Shown piece by piece: positions 1 through 12,221 of a stretch of 64,000 nucleotides of DNA; position 1 is the first letter of the stretch, and each line of letters opens with the position of its first letter. The position numbers and the translations under genes are program-made. Location: positions 1,612,001-1,676,000 of the forward strand of contig JAGYXB010001095.1 in NCBI GenBank assembly GCA_022495005.1, given 5' to 3'. Origin of the DNA: Rhyacophila brunnea. Lineage: Eukaryota; Arthropoda; Insecta; Trichoptera; Rhyacophilidae. Under the pieces are notes generated by a model. It did not search any database. It saw nothing but the letters and a program-made list of their open reading frames with translations, and was not told where the DNA came from.

Positions 1-130
1 TGTCTATGTTTTGGAGGACGCATTGACTAGTCTTGCACCCTTCGCTAATGGTGCCTGATAAGCTCGACACGAGGAAACGGTTCTGACCCAGAATAGGTCA
101 ATTGGCTGCGACCATGTAGGTAATTGACGG
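1..130 (-). pseudogene. C-terminal remnant of a Jockey-like LINE ORF2
   Basis: Read on the minus strand, this stretch gives a run of the form AYQAPLAKGARLVNA. It matches residue for residue in style the minus-strand frame at 19320-19390 (HQAPIANAVRLVNALPID). Both resemble the last residues of Jockey/R1-like LINE reverse transcriptases, where an alternating aliphatic segment ending in 'N-A-L-P-x-x-I-D-I-F' closes the protein. The copy is cut by the window edge and has an in-frame stop soon after the motif, so it is a fossil. The exact clade is an inference. Confidence 0.5.
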
Positions 131-2470
131 GTGCATTTAATTTCAAATTATTTAGGACGTCAGGATTGGAAACCAACCCTCGTGAGAGCAGGCAAAAATG
201 TGACCTACGAGACCCAAGATAGTGAAAATCAGGCATGCCTTGTAGAAAAGCAGTCGGAAAATTATCGCTTGACGAATTATCGAAAGGAAAATAGATGTCG
301 AAATCAAAGAAGTTTCTTCTGGACGCGCTCTTTTTTATTGTCTACACTACTTCATTCAATTAACTCACAATCGAATCAACTTTTTATATGAGTTGATTAT
401 AAGTATTGTTTATTGATTTTCATACAAACTCTGAAGAGTGAGAAAAGCTTTTATCATGTTTGTAGTATAGAAAAATAACGCTTATGACAGACTTCAGATA
501 TTGTGTAAAGTAAACCTTAAAAGACTCTTTTATTGAATCACTTTGGGTATGATTTGTATCAAAAGTTATCACAGTAGTAAATGTGTATTAGTAACAGAAT
601 TTAACACATTACCTACGACCAATATTACTAATATAATTTTAAATTTAAACATTCTAGCATATATTCCTTACAACTTGCTGTTGCAAAGGGTTTTTGTGCG
701 GAGCTCAATTTTATTAACAATTTTCTGTGAAAAATATATGCTATATATTAGATATTTGTATTTAACTCGTTTGAATAGAACCAGTTCTTTTTCAATTTAA
801 ATTTCATATTGTGGACGTCCTAAATTCTGGTTGGTAATGTTCTTGATGTTTTGTTATTAAAAATATATATACAATAAGGGAATCATATCGATCACTGTGT
901 TTAAATGCCAATTACATTATTATACATGCGATTTAATTTGTATTATTCTAACATTTTCTTTAATGTCTGATTGATCACTTTAATAGTCACATCATTTTAT
1001 CTATATAGAATCATTTTAATATCCGTATAATATACCTATTTACTAGAGTAAACTGAGTAGTCTGTTATACAGACTTATATCACGATCTTGATCAAAATAA
1101 TATATACATGTATACGAGCTAAGAAATCGAACCGCTCGAGACCAACACTTTAATAATGTTACACCAGTGTCCTACAAACTTAAATTAAATTTTCCCAACT
1201 AACACAGTGCCCGAACCCATTCAATCGTTTGGCCTTTTCTCATTACGTGCCAATAAATCAACAAAAAATTAAATATTTTTGAATTTTACCTCGACTTTTT
1301 TAACTGGCTACAGCGACAATTGACTAACAAATCATGCGGTACGCCATGGCCCAGAACCTGAACCACAATGTAGACATTATGTACAGACCAGTGGCGAAGA
1401 CTCCGTACTGATTATTTAAAGCCTACCTTCTTAGTAAAATTATTTTTTAGTTGCATATTGACGTACACTTTATTAAATAAAAATAATTTAATTTGCCAAC
1501 GACATTAATTGTCATATATGTAAGAAAGTAGCCATGTATTATAAATAAATACAAGTTACGGCACGTCGGTTAAAATTTTAAAAGAATAAGCCACGGAACG
1601 ACACCTGTCTTTAAAAAAATTGTCTAATTATTTGCCAGTTTTTATGTATGGACTTTATGTCACGTGACCTCAGGATGTCGGGAGCATTGCATACAAAGCG
1701 ATAGGCTCTAATGTGTAATACTAAATATTTCCATATAATTTATTATTGTCGTCAGTGAGTTATTGATATGTCATCGAATTAGTGTTGACCTATTCATCTG
1801 TAGTAATATCGTCTTATCTTCTTATTTTCCGTAAGTATACCTGACAAGTGTGTTCTTTTTCTCTGATCTCCACAGCCTACTTCGTTCAAAAATCACCATT
1901 TGCCACTGCTACAGACATATTATACCAACATTGAATTACATCCTCTATATTTCGTATAAACGTGTTGATTCTCTGCAGAAATATGGATAATAAATAATTA
2001 GAAGTTATCCATATTAATCAGAGATTATAACAGGAAAATAAATAGTAAATGCCGAGAACCTGCCAAAATTTTATAAATATTTCATTAATTATTTAATAAT
2101 AATTACTTTCACCTGTTTTCTTTTTGGTGACAGCCCTGTCTGGGTGAGTACTTGGGCGCAACGATAATGGTGTATTATTTATATACGGTGGCGAATATTG
2201 TAAAGGTGAAACGTAAGAATATACGAGTCTTTGATAGTCTCGAGTGGAGAGAGAAGAAGAATCAGACGATAGAGGAGGAGGAAAAGACAGGAAGGAATAT
2301 AAACGATGCGAATCTAAAGAGACGCGTGGTGTATTGTGAAACAGCTGTTTCTGTTCAGCAGAATTCCATTTTATTTATTCCACTGCAAAGAGTACGTCTG
2401 TCATTGATATCGTATTACATTGTTTTAAAATATAAATTTTATTTCAGTCAGTCGATTCTACACAAACTTA
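131..2470. other. AT-rich stretch without recognisable gene
   Basis: Open frames of 85-110 codons occur (for example 131-391, 543-800 and 2152-2484), but none shows a known domain, codon bias or splice context. A short motif near 1400-1430 (ending 'ttatttaaagcctacct') recurs at 8150-8175, so a little dispersed repeat is present. Nothing else is supported. Confidence 0.6.
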
Positions 2471-2660
2471 TTTTTTTTTTTTAGAATTATTAAACCATGT
2501 CCTTGCCTTTTCGTGCAAGGTGGTTGTTAGTAATTTTGGACAATCACAAACACCCAAGCTATGATAAAAACACATAAAAATTGTGTCCTCACCGGAATAG
2601 AACCCAGAACTCTCTGGCAGAAGGCCACCGCCTTACCCACTGCACCACGAGAGCCGCCAC
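2471..2660 (-). mobile_element. SINE2, tRNA-derived, with perfect 11-bp TSD
   Basis: On the minus strand this begins GGCGGCTCTCGTGGTGCAG (box A-like) and carries a degenerate box B about 45 bp later. A unique body follows, then a stem-loop (CCTTGC...GCAAGG), the word GGACATGGT, and a poly(A) tail that reads as poly(T) at 2471-2482. The flanks are perfect direct repeats of ACACAAACTTA (2460-2470 and 2661-2671), the signature of target-primed reverse transcription. A second copy lies at 62675-62864. The long minus frame across it is incidental. Confidence 0.88.
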
Positions 2661-3275
2661 ACACAAACTTAATGTTAATAAAGTCGATACAATCGGGAAA
2701 TAAATAAATAAAATAAAAACAAGTTTTCAAAAATCCAAAAAGGTTGCAGAAATGTAAGATTAGAAAATTACGTATTTTTTCAAATATTTTCTGCATAAAT
2801 ACTTTTCATTGTTAAATGAAGAATGCATGGATAGTGAAGTAGATATCATCACATAGGCCTTGAATACTAAATAAATAATATTAATTTTTATATATCTGCA
2901 TTATATTTAATAGTAGGTATATTGTATTATCTATAATAGAATTATTCTACCACTTACATAGCTGTATTTAAGGTGACCCACGTAGTTACAATATTAAAGA
3001 ATCGTACCTGGAATAAAAAAATAAATAAATTAGAAATGATTAGGTAATTAAAATAATAACAAATGCAGAAAAAATTAATCCAATGCAAATATAATTACTT
3101 GATCGAATTTCTCTACAATGTATAAAACAATATAGAAAGAATAAATAACAAACACATCACTTGCGTTTCCCTCCACCACCCGCCACGTCTCCACACCCGT
3201 TATGCAGATGTATACCGAGGCGTAACGAACATTAGGCGCTCTCAAAATTTGTGCCGTTAATGTCTAACTATCTAT
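2661..3275. other. AT-rich spacer
   Basis: No gene, repeat copy or RNA was recognised. The sequence is low-complexity A/T with a short C-rich stretch near 3170-3200. Confidence 0.5.
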
Positions 3276-3972
3276 ATTAACGCGCGTGTTTGAACATGTA
3301 CCGGTTAAAAAATAAATAAAAAAAATCGGTTAGGTACATGTTCAAACACGCGCGTTGACCTAATTTTACTCCCTACTTTAATTATAGTTTGTCAATTTAT
3401 GGCTACGGCCGTATGTTGTAGCTTAACCACTGGGGAATGACAAAAGAAATGGCGTATTTCAAAAAAACACTACCTTATTCTTAGGTCAATAATTATTATA
3501 AAGCAATCATTATTCGTAGGATGTTTATCACACTTGAATGGTTAAAGATATAGTTTATAATGAGTATCTTTAGAATTATCTTCAAATGTGTTAATCTTGC
3601 CGATTTTTGAATAATAAAATGCCTAATTCTTGTCAAATTTGGGATCACAGAGATTATCAATATAATTTTTTATCGTGAATATTTTACAAAAATTATCTCG
3701 TCATAAATTATACTAATGGTTTTATAAATGCGTTTAAAAATTAATAAATGTAAAAAAATCTTAACACCACTGCACAGTTATGTACCGAAATATGACTATA
3801 TTCTAAAACATTAGAGCGAGAGGTTTAAAAGAATACTATTGTATGTAACAAAAATACTTTATGCAGTCATCAAATGTTTAAAATAAATATGAGGGATAAT
3901 AAGGCTTCAAAATTATATAAATAGATTATCTACAACGTTTAACGACTGTCCAGGATCATGGTTTCCGATGAA
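3276..3972 (-). repeat. Dispersed repeat family F, near full-length copy
   Basis: The reverse complement aligns over about 690 bp with 59444-60138. Shared landmarks are 'cctctcgctctaatgtttta', 'gatgactgcataaagtattt', 'ttataaaaccattattat' and 'acgcgcgtgtttgaacatgt'. A truncated third copy is at 31190-31412. No coding frame survives, and the element class is unknown. Its left end is a strong hairpin: arms at about 3278-3303 and 3333-3356 pair around a loop of about 30 nt of A/T sequence, repeating the terminal word ACGCGCGTGTTTGAACATGT in inverted order. That second arm is absent from the 60-kb copy. Confidence 0.8.
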
Positions 3973-4220
3973 ACATTAAAAAAATCCTACAAACATGGTC
4001 ACACTTAATTGTTTATCAGTACATTAGCAGGTGTTTTCCATCTGCAGCGGAATACAAAAAAAAATATATTAATTTTGTTAAACAATATTAATTTGTACAA
4101 ATGTATGTCAGTCTGGACTAGGCTTTATACGTCAATGCCTACTTAGTGTTATCACAAATTATGAGATATTAATGATATTATTATCATATAAGTTTTCTGA
4201 AGATCATAAAAAACATGGAG

Positions 4221-4244
4221 ATATATATATATATATATATATAT
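4221..4244. repeat. (AT)12 microsatellite
   Basis: An uninterrupted AT dinucleotide run of 12 units is visible directly in the sequence. Confidence 0.98.
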
Positions 4245-4721
4245 GCATACTGATATTATTATTATGATAGAGATGGAGCGTAAAAATTTAACCATACTTC
4301 ATAAAAAAGAACATTTTTCCGAAGAGTCTTTCGAGTTTGAGCAGTAGGTATCATGTTTTTATGGGTATGGCAAAAGATATAAGGAAGTTTTATATAATCT
4401 TTGTGGAATATATGACAGTTTGAACATGTCGCATGATCGTAAAAGTAATAATGTTTGCATTGAAGATTGCGATCCTGAAAGAGATTAAGAAAATACTGCC
4501 AAAATATGCACCGTGAAAACTTTCAATATTTTACTAAGAACGACAAATTTTCAACATTTCTTTATAAATACACACATATTATATTATATATATATACGTT
4601 CATACACATACTTTTTTCTTTGCTGATATATTTTTTAATCATTTCTTAATAATTCCTCGATATGATATCATATTCGATTCTGATGTCGGTTACAACCACA
4701 TATAAAACTGAACATGTATTA

Positions 4722-5015
4722 ATTTATTATGGAAAATAAATAAAACTATTTTCTACAACGTATTTCGTCCATGTATTAAATAAACTAAATTTCGACATCT
4801 CCAATTACTGATATTTCTAACATAAAAATGTATTAATCTACACAATTGGTACCTACCTACATCTTCATTTATTATGGAAAATAAATAAAACTATTTTCTA
4901 CAACGTATTTCGTCCATGTATTAAATAAACTAAATTTCGACATCTCCAATTACTGATATTTCTAACATAAAAATGTATTAATCTACACAATTGGTACCTA
5001 CCTACATCTTCATTT
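4722..5015. repeat. Perfect 145-bp tandem duplication
   Basis: The unit running from 'atttattatggaaaataaat' to 'cctacctacatcttcattt' occurs twice head-to-tail with period 145 (starts at 4722 and 4867). I see no mismatch between the copies. It holds no gene. Perfect identity in an AT-rich non-coding region implies a very recent duplication or an assembly artefact. Confidence 0.95.
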
Positions 5016-5109
5016 AAATGGAGAACTACGTCAGAGCGTAAACGCGTAAAATTTTAGTTTCATTACCTACCTCGTTAAGTAAATCGACGATACCAATGTC
5101 TTTTTATAT

Positions 5110-5799
5110 TCATATGTGGACACTGTCTATGAGAAATCTGAATAAAGAAAGAAAGGACGTTGTTGTTCCCATACACATTGTCTGGTATAATATTGAGTAA
5201 GGTAACGGAGATAAAAGATTTGGGTGTATGTATGATGCAAAGTTCACTTTCAATCAGCATATTCTTAACATCAGTACTAGATCTAGCAAAATGCTTGGTT
5301 TTGTTATGGGGGTTTCAAAATCATTCGAAAACGTCCGAGTGCTACGTACATTATACGTATCATTTGTGTTGAGTATTCTTGAATATGCCAGCATTATTTG
5401 GAGTCCTAATAGGTCCATCCACACAATTAAGTTGGATCGAGTCCACAATAGATTTCTTAGATTTCTCTACTTAAGAACATACGGGTTCTTTCCTTATGAC
5501 AATGATAATAAAATGACGTCGCAGGACAGATGTTATGTTTCATGATGCTGTGTATCGTGCGATTAACTTATTTGATGGCACTATAAAGGTTGATTTATTT
5601 TTTATTAACTATATAACGTTTGTGTTAAATATGTTAAATTTATAATTGTATATATTATCATGACACATATGCTGTCTTTTCTACTTTCTTGTTATATTAG
5701 TTGTTATTTGTAATTCAGATATTTTTATAAATTTGTATTAATATGTATTGGCCAATCGCTGTAATGCCGTAATACTCTTTTCCTAAATAAATAAATAAA
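5110..5799 (+). pseudogene. Jockey-like LINE, RT C-terminal region and 3' end
   Basis: The frame starting near 5160 reads LSGIILSKVTEIKDLGV. A one-base shift near 5228 then gives DAKFTFNQHI, SSKMLGFVMGVSK, LRTLYVSFVLSILEYAS-IIW and HNRFLRFLYLRTYG. This is the conserved downstream part of LINE reverse transcriptase ('IKDLGV..D.KL.F..HI' through 'LEY.S.IW.P' and the thumb), typical of Jockey-superfamily elements. A further frame break follows 5545, where a tail of the form VYRAINLFDG is readable. The 3' UTR ends in AAATAAATAAATAAAG at about 5799. The copy is 5'-truncated, as expected from incomplete reverse transcription, with at least two frame disruptions. It is not functional. Confidence 0.82.
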
Positions 5800-7636
5800 G
5801 TGTTGTACGGAGGGCCCGTGTTAGGAATATCGTATAGCCGCCATATGTATAGAAAGTATTTTCACCGCATTAGCTCCCGTGTACCGTATTTCAAGTCTCA
5901 GGTTGTACGTGAACTAGACGAAAAGTTGTCGTGAAAGTGACATAAAAACCAGACCGAAAATCGGATGTCACAAAAACCAGACAGAAAAACGAAGAAAACA
6001 AATTTTGCATTAACTATACGAAGCTGACATGGATTAATGTCATAATATTATATGAAGATGAAAGTACTTACTGTGGATTAGATCAGATTAAAAATTTAAT
6101 GTCATACCTACTGAGAGATTTTAATCTATGATCGTAGTCAGGGGCGTACCTTAAGGACTTTATAGGGACCATCCCCACATCGTTATCATGTCAAAAATAC
6201 ACGTCCGATATTTTTATCATTGCCATAATATACCTACTTAAATACATGATCAAATGAACTACTTAATTTATTTTATCCATCTAAACCGGTCGCAATTTTA
6301 AGATATTTATTATTTTTTAAGCTCGGTTTTTAGATGTGGTTAAGTAACGACTCAAATAATCATATTGTTTATTCAAAAAATTACTCATTTCCTAATTAAT
6401 AAAATCATATTATTATAAGTAGCTCGGTACATAATATATAATACCTATGTTAAAGTAGGTAGGTATGTATATTTAATAATTAATAGCTAAACCCCACTGC
6501 CTAGAAAATCGTCGACCCGCCACTGAACTTATAATCCTTGAAAATATTTGTGATATCGAAACTAAAACAACTTCATCTTATTTTTAATATGAATTTTTTT
6601 TATAAACGCGTACGTTATTTGTTATATTTGAGTATATTTCGCACTTTATCTCATGGTGTATCTGAATGATTGTAATTACATAATCTGTATTTAAAGACAT
6701 ATCGAAAACATATTATGCATATAAGAGAAAAATCCTAGAAACAAAACTAGGCCGTGTGAGATTCGAACTTACGTGTTGTAACTGTCCGGGCGAGTCTTCT
6801 TTTCATTTACGTTATCGATCCGCCTGTGCAGATGAATATACAATAACGAGCTTTTAGCAAAGCTCATATAATTGGCCCATGCTAAGATGTATGCGCCATG
6901 TACGAATATAAGAAAGGACGAATCATGCATGACAAAAACTGACAGTTCGATATGAGCCAATTGACTTCATACACAATAATGTATAGTATAAAGTCGAGTT
7001 TGAAGATCTTGAAAGTTAAAACTGAAGGAAAATAGACCTGGATGCAGGCGGATTCTGGAGGATGTCAATACCCACATCGGGTTGTAGCGGCACAAATAAC
7101 AAAAAGGGGGTACTAAAAACTGGCTTCTGAAGAAGAAATATTTGCTGTAATACAGTAAATTGTTTAACGCTTTCGCTGCTGAATAGATAATGAGATTTTA
7201 ATTGCCCCCTTTAAAATGCACGTTAATTACATCGATTGGCCGCCTGGTCATTACGCACCGTGTGCGTCTTCCGCGTCCAAAGTATTAAGGATTATTTTCA
7301 ATCGTAGTTTTTCTATTTCAAGTACCTAATGTTATGTTTCTCAATACATATTTTTTGTATAATATATACAATCACAAACGCTTGTCAAACTGGAATGCAA
7401 TTTTCACTGGATGACCCAAGTAGATTGAAAGTACCTATGTCTTAAAAAGTAACGCGTATGGTCTTTCGTATATATAATTATTGTAGAAGTGAAATATTAT
7501 ATAATGCTATTCTCTATCTGTATATTTCGTTAAAACGAAGTATCTTTTAGATAAAATTAGTACATATTAATCCCAATATTAAACATATAATGACAATAAA
7601 TTAATATTAATAATAAGGAATTTGAAATTAAATTGT
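5800..7636. other. No gene; possible SINE-like fragment at 6740-6960
   Basis: Most of this interval is unremarkable A/T sequence. Around 6753-6790 the minus strand contains 'gttcgaatctcacacggcc', a plausible RNA polymerase III box B. I cannot place a matching box A, so the tRNA-like origin of 6740-6960 is only a suspicion. The open frame there has no recognisable domain. Confidence 0.35.
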
Positions 7637-7758
7637 AATTGATTTAAGTTTTATACTATTTCCATTTGAGTCATGTTTTTCGATTCGGGTTTTGCATTTC
7701 GGCATCTTTATAACTTCTTTGACTAAAATGGAATAATATATAATTATTTAAATCAATT
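7637..7758. repeat. Foldback element H
   Basis: The left arm (7637-7674) and right arm (7720-7758) form an imperfect inverted repeat of about 38 bp around 'aattgatttaa...ccatttgagtca'. The loop carries 'cgggttttgcatttcggcat'. Related loop and left-arm sequences occur at 11045-11140 and 26175-26255, and a detached right arm lies near 26345-26375. The element is small, non-coding and of MITE or foldback type. Confidence 0.6.
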
Positions 7759-9714
7759 AGGACATAATGATAATAAAATGTATCTATTTTTAACAACATA
7801 TCCATATTGCCAAAAAAATAAAACATAGGTAAATGAAGATGCTTTTAAAATTCGGCTTCATAGAGATTGAACGGATTCAATTGATATATTATTATACATA
7901 TTCTACAAGAGCTAGTAAAATGGCTGAACTAGTATCTATGGTGAAATAATACAAGGTGGCATTTCTCAGGCATACGTTGAGAGGTAGAAGCTCACTGCAA
8001 TATGACGTAATCCTGAACCAGAGCCCCGAAGAATGTAGTGAAGCAGCAGTCAAAATTCTTGACTAAAAATGAATGACGTGGCTTGACCCAAAGCGCCTAA
8101 TCGAAGACAATATTAAGGACAGTACTGAATACAGCAAGGCTCCATACTAGGCGATTATTTAAAGCCTACCTACCTTCGAAGAAAAATATATCTTCAAGTA
8201 TTTGATTTATATTAAAATAGGTAAAAAAAAAAGATGTATGCAAAATATAAAACAATTGACAGTCATCTATCGTCAGAATTTAGAATACCGTTTAATTTAG
8301 TTGAGTTTCCAATAAACAATAAGTGGCCACAAGCGCCATCTATTTTCAACTGAATTAGCTTCGGATTCCGATCGACAGAATCCAAACTACATTTTGTATC
8401 GCTATGATGTAACATAACATCAAGCATGTCTGTAAATTTGAACCGAATCTATAAGCGCTACAGAATACGCTTACTGTAGGCCCTACACTCTTTAGGAATA
8501 TGTTTATTGTCGATGTCTATCGCTTTAAGCAAATAATAAATACATAAATGATTTAAAAAAATAATTTCTATTGGATTCAACGAGATATAATTAAAAATTA
8601 ATTTTAAAAATAAAAAATGGATGGAAAGGAATACAGAGGCCCTAGCCCGCCTAGCCAGTCTAATTAGCGAAGTTGAGTGGCATGAAGTTTCACTATGAAG
8701 AAAAATTATATTATATTGACATATTACTTTTGTGGATATTTCGTCAATGTAATTTAGTATATTATTATATTAATATTGAATTATAGATTTTCTATATATT
8801 TGAAGAACTAATTCTATCAGTAGATATACGAAATGATTTATAAGCTGTATTTCATGAATAAAATAAATTTCATTGATAGAACCTCTCATGTCCATTTTTA
8901 CGGTCTTTCTAGCTGCTAAAATTTTCCACGTGCCATTTGCTCTGTAAGAAAAACATCGCGGAGAATTTTTATAAGAAAGATCGTCTTACGCCGTAAGATT
9001 TATGGGTAATAATTGTCGATGTCATTTAACGCGCAGGAAGCGTATATCAAATGCCATAAAGAAAGCGTCATAATAATATATATACGACTGGTTCAAAACC
9101 TGAGAGTCATACGTTTTAATAAAAAAAATATTAAAGATAATACAATCATAAATTTGAGACAAACAATCTGTACTCTCGGAACAATATGGAAAATACTCTA
9201 CAGAGAGTACCACCCAACTGACAAATTTTACTGAATGATATTTATTCATATAAGATTCTACATTTGTCATGGATGGTAGACAAGAGTGGTAAGAAGCGGA
9301 ATTCCATCGGGAAGAATATTTTATAATGACTATAGAAAGACATGCCATCGAACAAGTGCAACACAGGATGGAGAGATAGTGTCATCCTACCTTATGAGAA
9401 GACGATAGTAATATCTCACCTGGGAGAATAAATATAAAAAAGAGGCAACAAATAACAGAAAATATGTGACGTGGCTTGTGCAAATGAAATTTTAATCCCT
9501 GTAGATACATTAATTTAATAAAAAACGTTGCATATAAATTATAATAAACATTTTGCTTTTTATATGGCGACGTATCATTTAGATTTTGAAACATTATGGC
9601 GAGACGAGAATGTCCCGCAATAGTAAAAGAAGGTACCTACTCGGGTGAGGTTGATTTATAAATAAAATTATGAGATATATTATATATAAGTTACTAGTAA
9701 ATAATTACAAGATA
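7759..9714. other. No recognisable gene
   Basis: Overlapping frames at 9013-9234 (+) and 9022-9348 (-) face each other with no domain in either. The stretch at 7950-8140 is slightly GC-richer and reads poorly in all frames, so it might be an eroded LINE piece, but I could not match it. I see nothing else. Confidence 0.45.
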
Positions 9715-10209
9715 AAAAGAACTTTTTATGTATCACGTTTTTAAATTTTCTGTTGAATCATTTAAACTTGAAAATTATATGTTTTAATAAATACTTTTTT
9801 TGTACTTGATAGAAATACTGAATAAATATAGAATACTGAAATGTCATTTTGATATTTCATATTGATTTCCATAGTAACGCACGTATATTTTATTAATAAT
9901 TTAGTTGCTAGGACACCCTTAGCAACCGATAATAGTGTTTTACTTTTAACGATTTTTTTCCGAAACATGCAAAACAGAATTAAGTGAAAATGATTTCAAT
10001 TCTGCTTAAAGATGGCCAAAAGTATTAAAAGAATGCATTGTCGTCGTGTTCTGATATATTCTAAAAGTTTAAAATGTCTAGTTATACGGGAAGTTGGTTA
10101 AAAATCTTCAATCGTCCGATATGAATCTTGGACAAACAAGAAAAAAATTGTACTGGACAAACAAACAAACAAGAATACGAGCTAATAAAAACGTGATAAA
10201 AACGTGGTA
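9715..10209 (+). repeat. Dispersed repeat family I, copy 1
   Basis: The reverse complement matches 17430-17830 and 18640-19050 over almost the whole length. Shared words include 'aattttctgttgaatcat', 'agatggccaaaagtattaa', 'atattctaaaagttt' and 'acgagctaataaaaacgt'. This copy keeps a segment with 'atttccatagtaacgca' and 'gctaggacacccttagca' that copy 2 lacks and copy 3 shares in part. There is no coding potential, terminal inverted repeat or TSD that I can see. The class is unknown. Confidence 0.75.
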
Positions 10210-10639
10210 ATAAAATAGTGAGAGGTCGCAGTCGCCAAATACAACACGATAAGGCAGCGCCATGTATAAATTTTCATTATACAAAAAAACAATTAATAGC
10301 TAAACAATATTCGACGATAATAAATTATTAATTACATAATGTAATATATGTAAACTTATGAAAAACAGATATTTTAGAAGACGAAAATAGGTAACTATAT
10401 ATTGAAATTAATTGGAAAAAGCGGATATCAAAATAATAAACAAGATTAGGTATGCGATGTTATCAAGCTGTTATCACCATGTAGCTAAAAGGTAAGAGGA
10501 AAATTAATGAGGAGATAATTACTCAAAGAGCTTCGGTCATTATGTGATACATAAGACACAAAAATGATATAACGTAGTCCATAAAGCCTTCTACGAATTG
10601 ATTAGGTTTTTACGGTTGAATATTCGAACAAAGAACGAA

Positions 10640-10749
10640 ATACTATAAACACTGAACGAATCTAGGTCTCTTAGTGCATTGACCACATTATTTGATGATG
10701 TTGGCGATGAATTACGAGGTGCTTAGATGCAAAAGATTGCGAACCACTG
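10640..10749 (+). mobile_element. 3' end of a hAT-like element
   Basis: The stretch ends in TTGCGAACCACTG, the reverse complement of CAGTGGTTCGCAA. CAGNGGT is the standard hAT terminus. No matching 5' end or 8-bp TSD was located, so this is a truncated remnant. Confidence 0.4.
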
Positions 10750-11207
10750 ATTTACAGCGTGGATTAGCCCGAAAGGTCGGACACATAAAAAAGAGAGTCT
10801 TAAGTTAATAGCAACCATCAAGAAAATGTATAATGAAAATAATGATTACTTTCTGGGGCAATTTTTCTAGTTGCTTTCATGAATCATATCCCGGGACCAT
10901 AAAACGGGGCACAAAAAAGCAAATAAAACGAGTATGGATATATTATTATTTCATATGAATGTATTATGCATACGAAAACATCGTCATCAAACTTTCCGCA
11001 GTCCACTGAAAACATTTTAATGATTGTTATCACTACAGTGTAATTAAAAGTATATTGTTTTAAGTTTGTACTATTCTATTTGAATTGTTTTATTAGCCCG
11101 GGGTTCACCGTTCGGCATCTTAAAATACTATGCACAGTCACATTCAGAATTTATTTGGTTCTAAAAGTGCGTAGATCAATTTAATAAATTAATTATTGCG
11201 CCTTATA
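10750..11207. other. Spacer with a diverged element H loop
   Basis: The stretch 11045-11140 shares 'tttaagtttgtactattc' and 'ttcggcatctta' with the foldback element at 7637-7758. The rest holds nothing recognisable. Confidence 0.4.
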
Positions 11208-11415
11208 TCGTACTTTCACGATGGCCGAGCGAGTAACCTGTCGGCCTATAATGTCGTGAATCGCGGGGTTTGACAAAAAATCACATGTTGTTTTTCAGTG
11301 TCTGTTTGGACCCAGATCATGCACCTATTAGGTTGAGCAAGTGGCTAAGATTCATTTCTCGTAAAACAAATACAACATTCACTCTGTGGAGGTCCATGTG
11401 ATCGGAAATGGTAAA
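11208..11415 (+). mobile_element. SINE1, diverged copy
   Basis: The head 'cgatggccgagcgagtaacc' is a degenerate box A region. The body 'cctattaggttgagcaagtgg', with 'catttctcgtaaaa' and 'cactctgtggaggtcca', is the SINE1 consensus seen in better copies at 13638-13887, 25895-26126, 33340-33568 and 41181-41383. Box B is eroded and the 3' end is truncated after 'gatcggaaatgg'. I found no clear TSD. Confidence 0.75.
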
Positions 11416-11969
11416 TACATATATATTTACATAATATTATAAACTTAACTTCAACGAGGTTATTTAACATTGATTTTATTGGTTTTTGTAGTAATAAAAC
11501 CAGGTTAAATAATATAAAAATACATCGTTAGATGGCGAAATATTTATATCATTTTCTGACCAAAACTTCATTTAGACTTTGTCAATTTACTAATTAGGTT
11601 CTAAAAGATTGTCAGGCCGAATACGAAAACCGATGCGGCTGTTTGCCGAGTAGCTATTTGGAAAGGTTACAAATTATAAACAGTAAAAATAAGCGAAAAA
11701 TCGTTTCATCTATAATTCTATAAGGTGTAAAGGTAAAAAGTAAGAAAGAAATGTACGAGTTTCTGTAAGCATGCTTGGAAAAAAGACGTGTTATTCAACC
11801 CTCCGAGAAAACGTCCTTAATATAACTTCCATGTAATATTATTATATTCTAAGAGCGAAAATGATATGTAATTCACTTCTTAGGTCGTATTATATTGTAA
11901 TTTCTTGCGAAAAATATCACAGTGAAAATGATTCTGATTATATTAAAATTAAATTGAAAGTATGGAATA
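11416..11969. other. No recognisable gene
   Basis: AT-rich spacer with no domain, repeat copy or RNA recognised. Confidence 0.5.
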
Positions 11970-12130
11970 AACTATTTTTTTAATTTACAAGAATTAAGAA
12001 TGTAACAATCTTTATTGAACATACATAATTTGAAAACACCTGTAAGTAAAATGGAAACAATAGATTATAGATATTCGAACCCACACCACGTCCTCTGACC
12101 GCTAAACTACGTGTTTCCTACCTAATTGTA
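11970..12130 (-). mobile_element. SINE3 copy, tRNA-derived
   Basis: On the minus strand it opens with a tRNA-like head: 'tagtttagcggtcagagg' as box A and 'gggttcgaatatc' as box B. The SINE3 body 'ggtgttttcaaattatgta' and 'ttcaataaagattgttac' follow, with the family's 3' hairpin built around AAGAATG-TTA-CATTCTT (one arm mutated here). Sister copies are at 12598-12770, 20370-20560, 20770-20905, 44527-44760 and 45135-45360. Confidence 0.72.
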
Positions 12131-12221
12131 ATAGTACCTACCAAAATTAACTGGCGCTTCTTACAATTCTCACTGAAGCGCTTTCTAAATTGGGTTATTG
12201 TTTTGGGAATCGGCTGTTGTA

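Noticed and set aside
152..831. Inverted pair 'ttaggacgtc'...'gacgtcctaa' as transposon ends
   Set aside because: Only about 11 bp pair, the outward flanks do not extend the match and no TSD is visible. Chance is likely.
4221..4244. AT run as promoter or origin
   Set aside because: A simple microsatellite. Nothing around it supports a regulatory function.
9013..9348. Two overlapping opposite-strand frames as genes
   Set aside because: Both cover the same sequence without any recognisable motif, a typical sign of random open frames.
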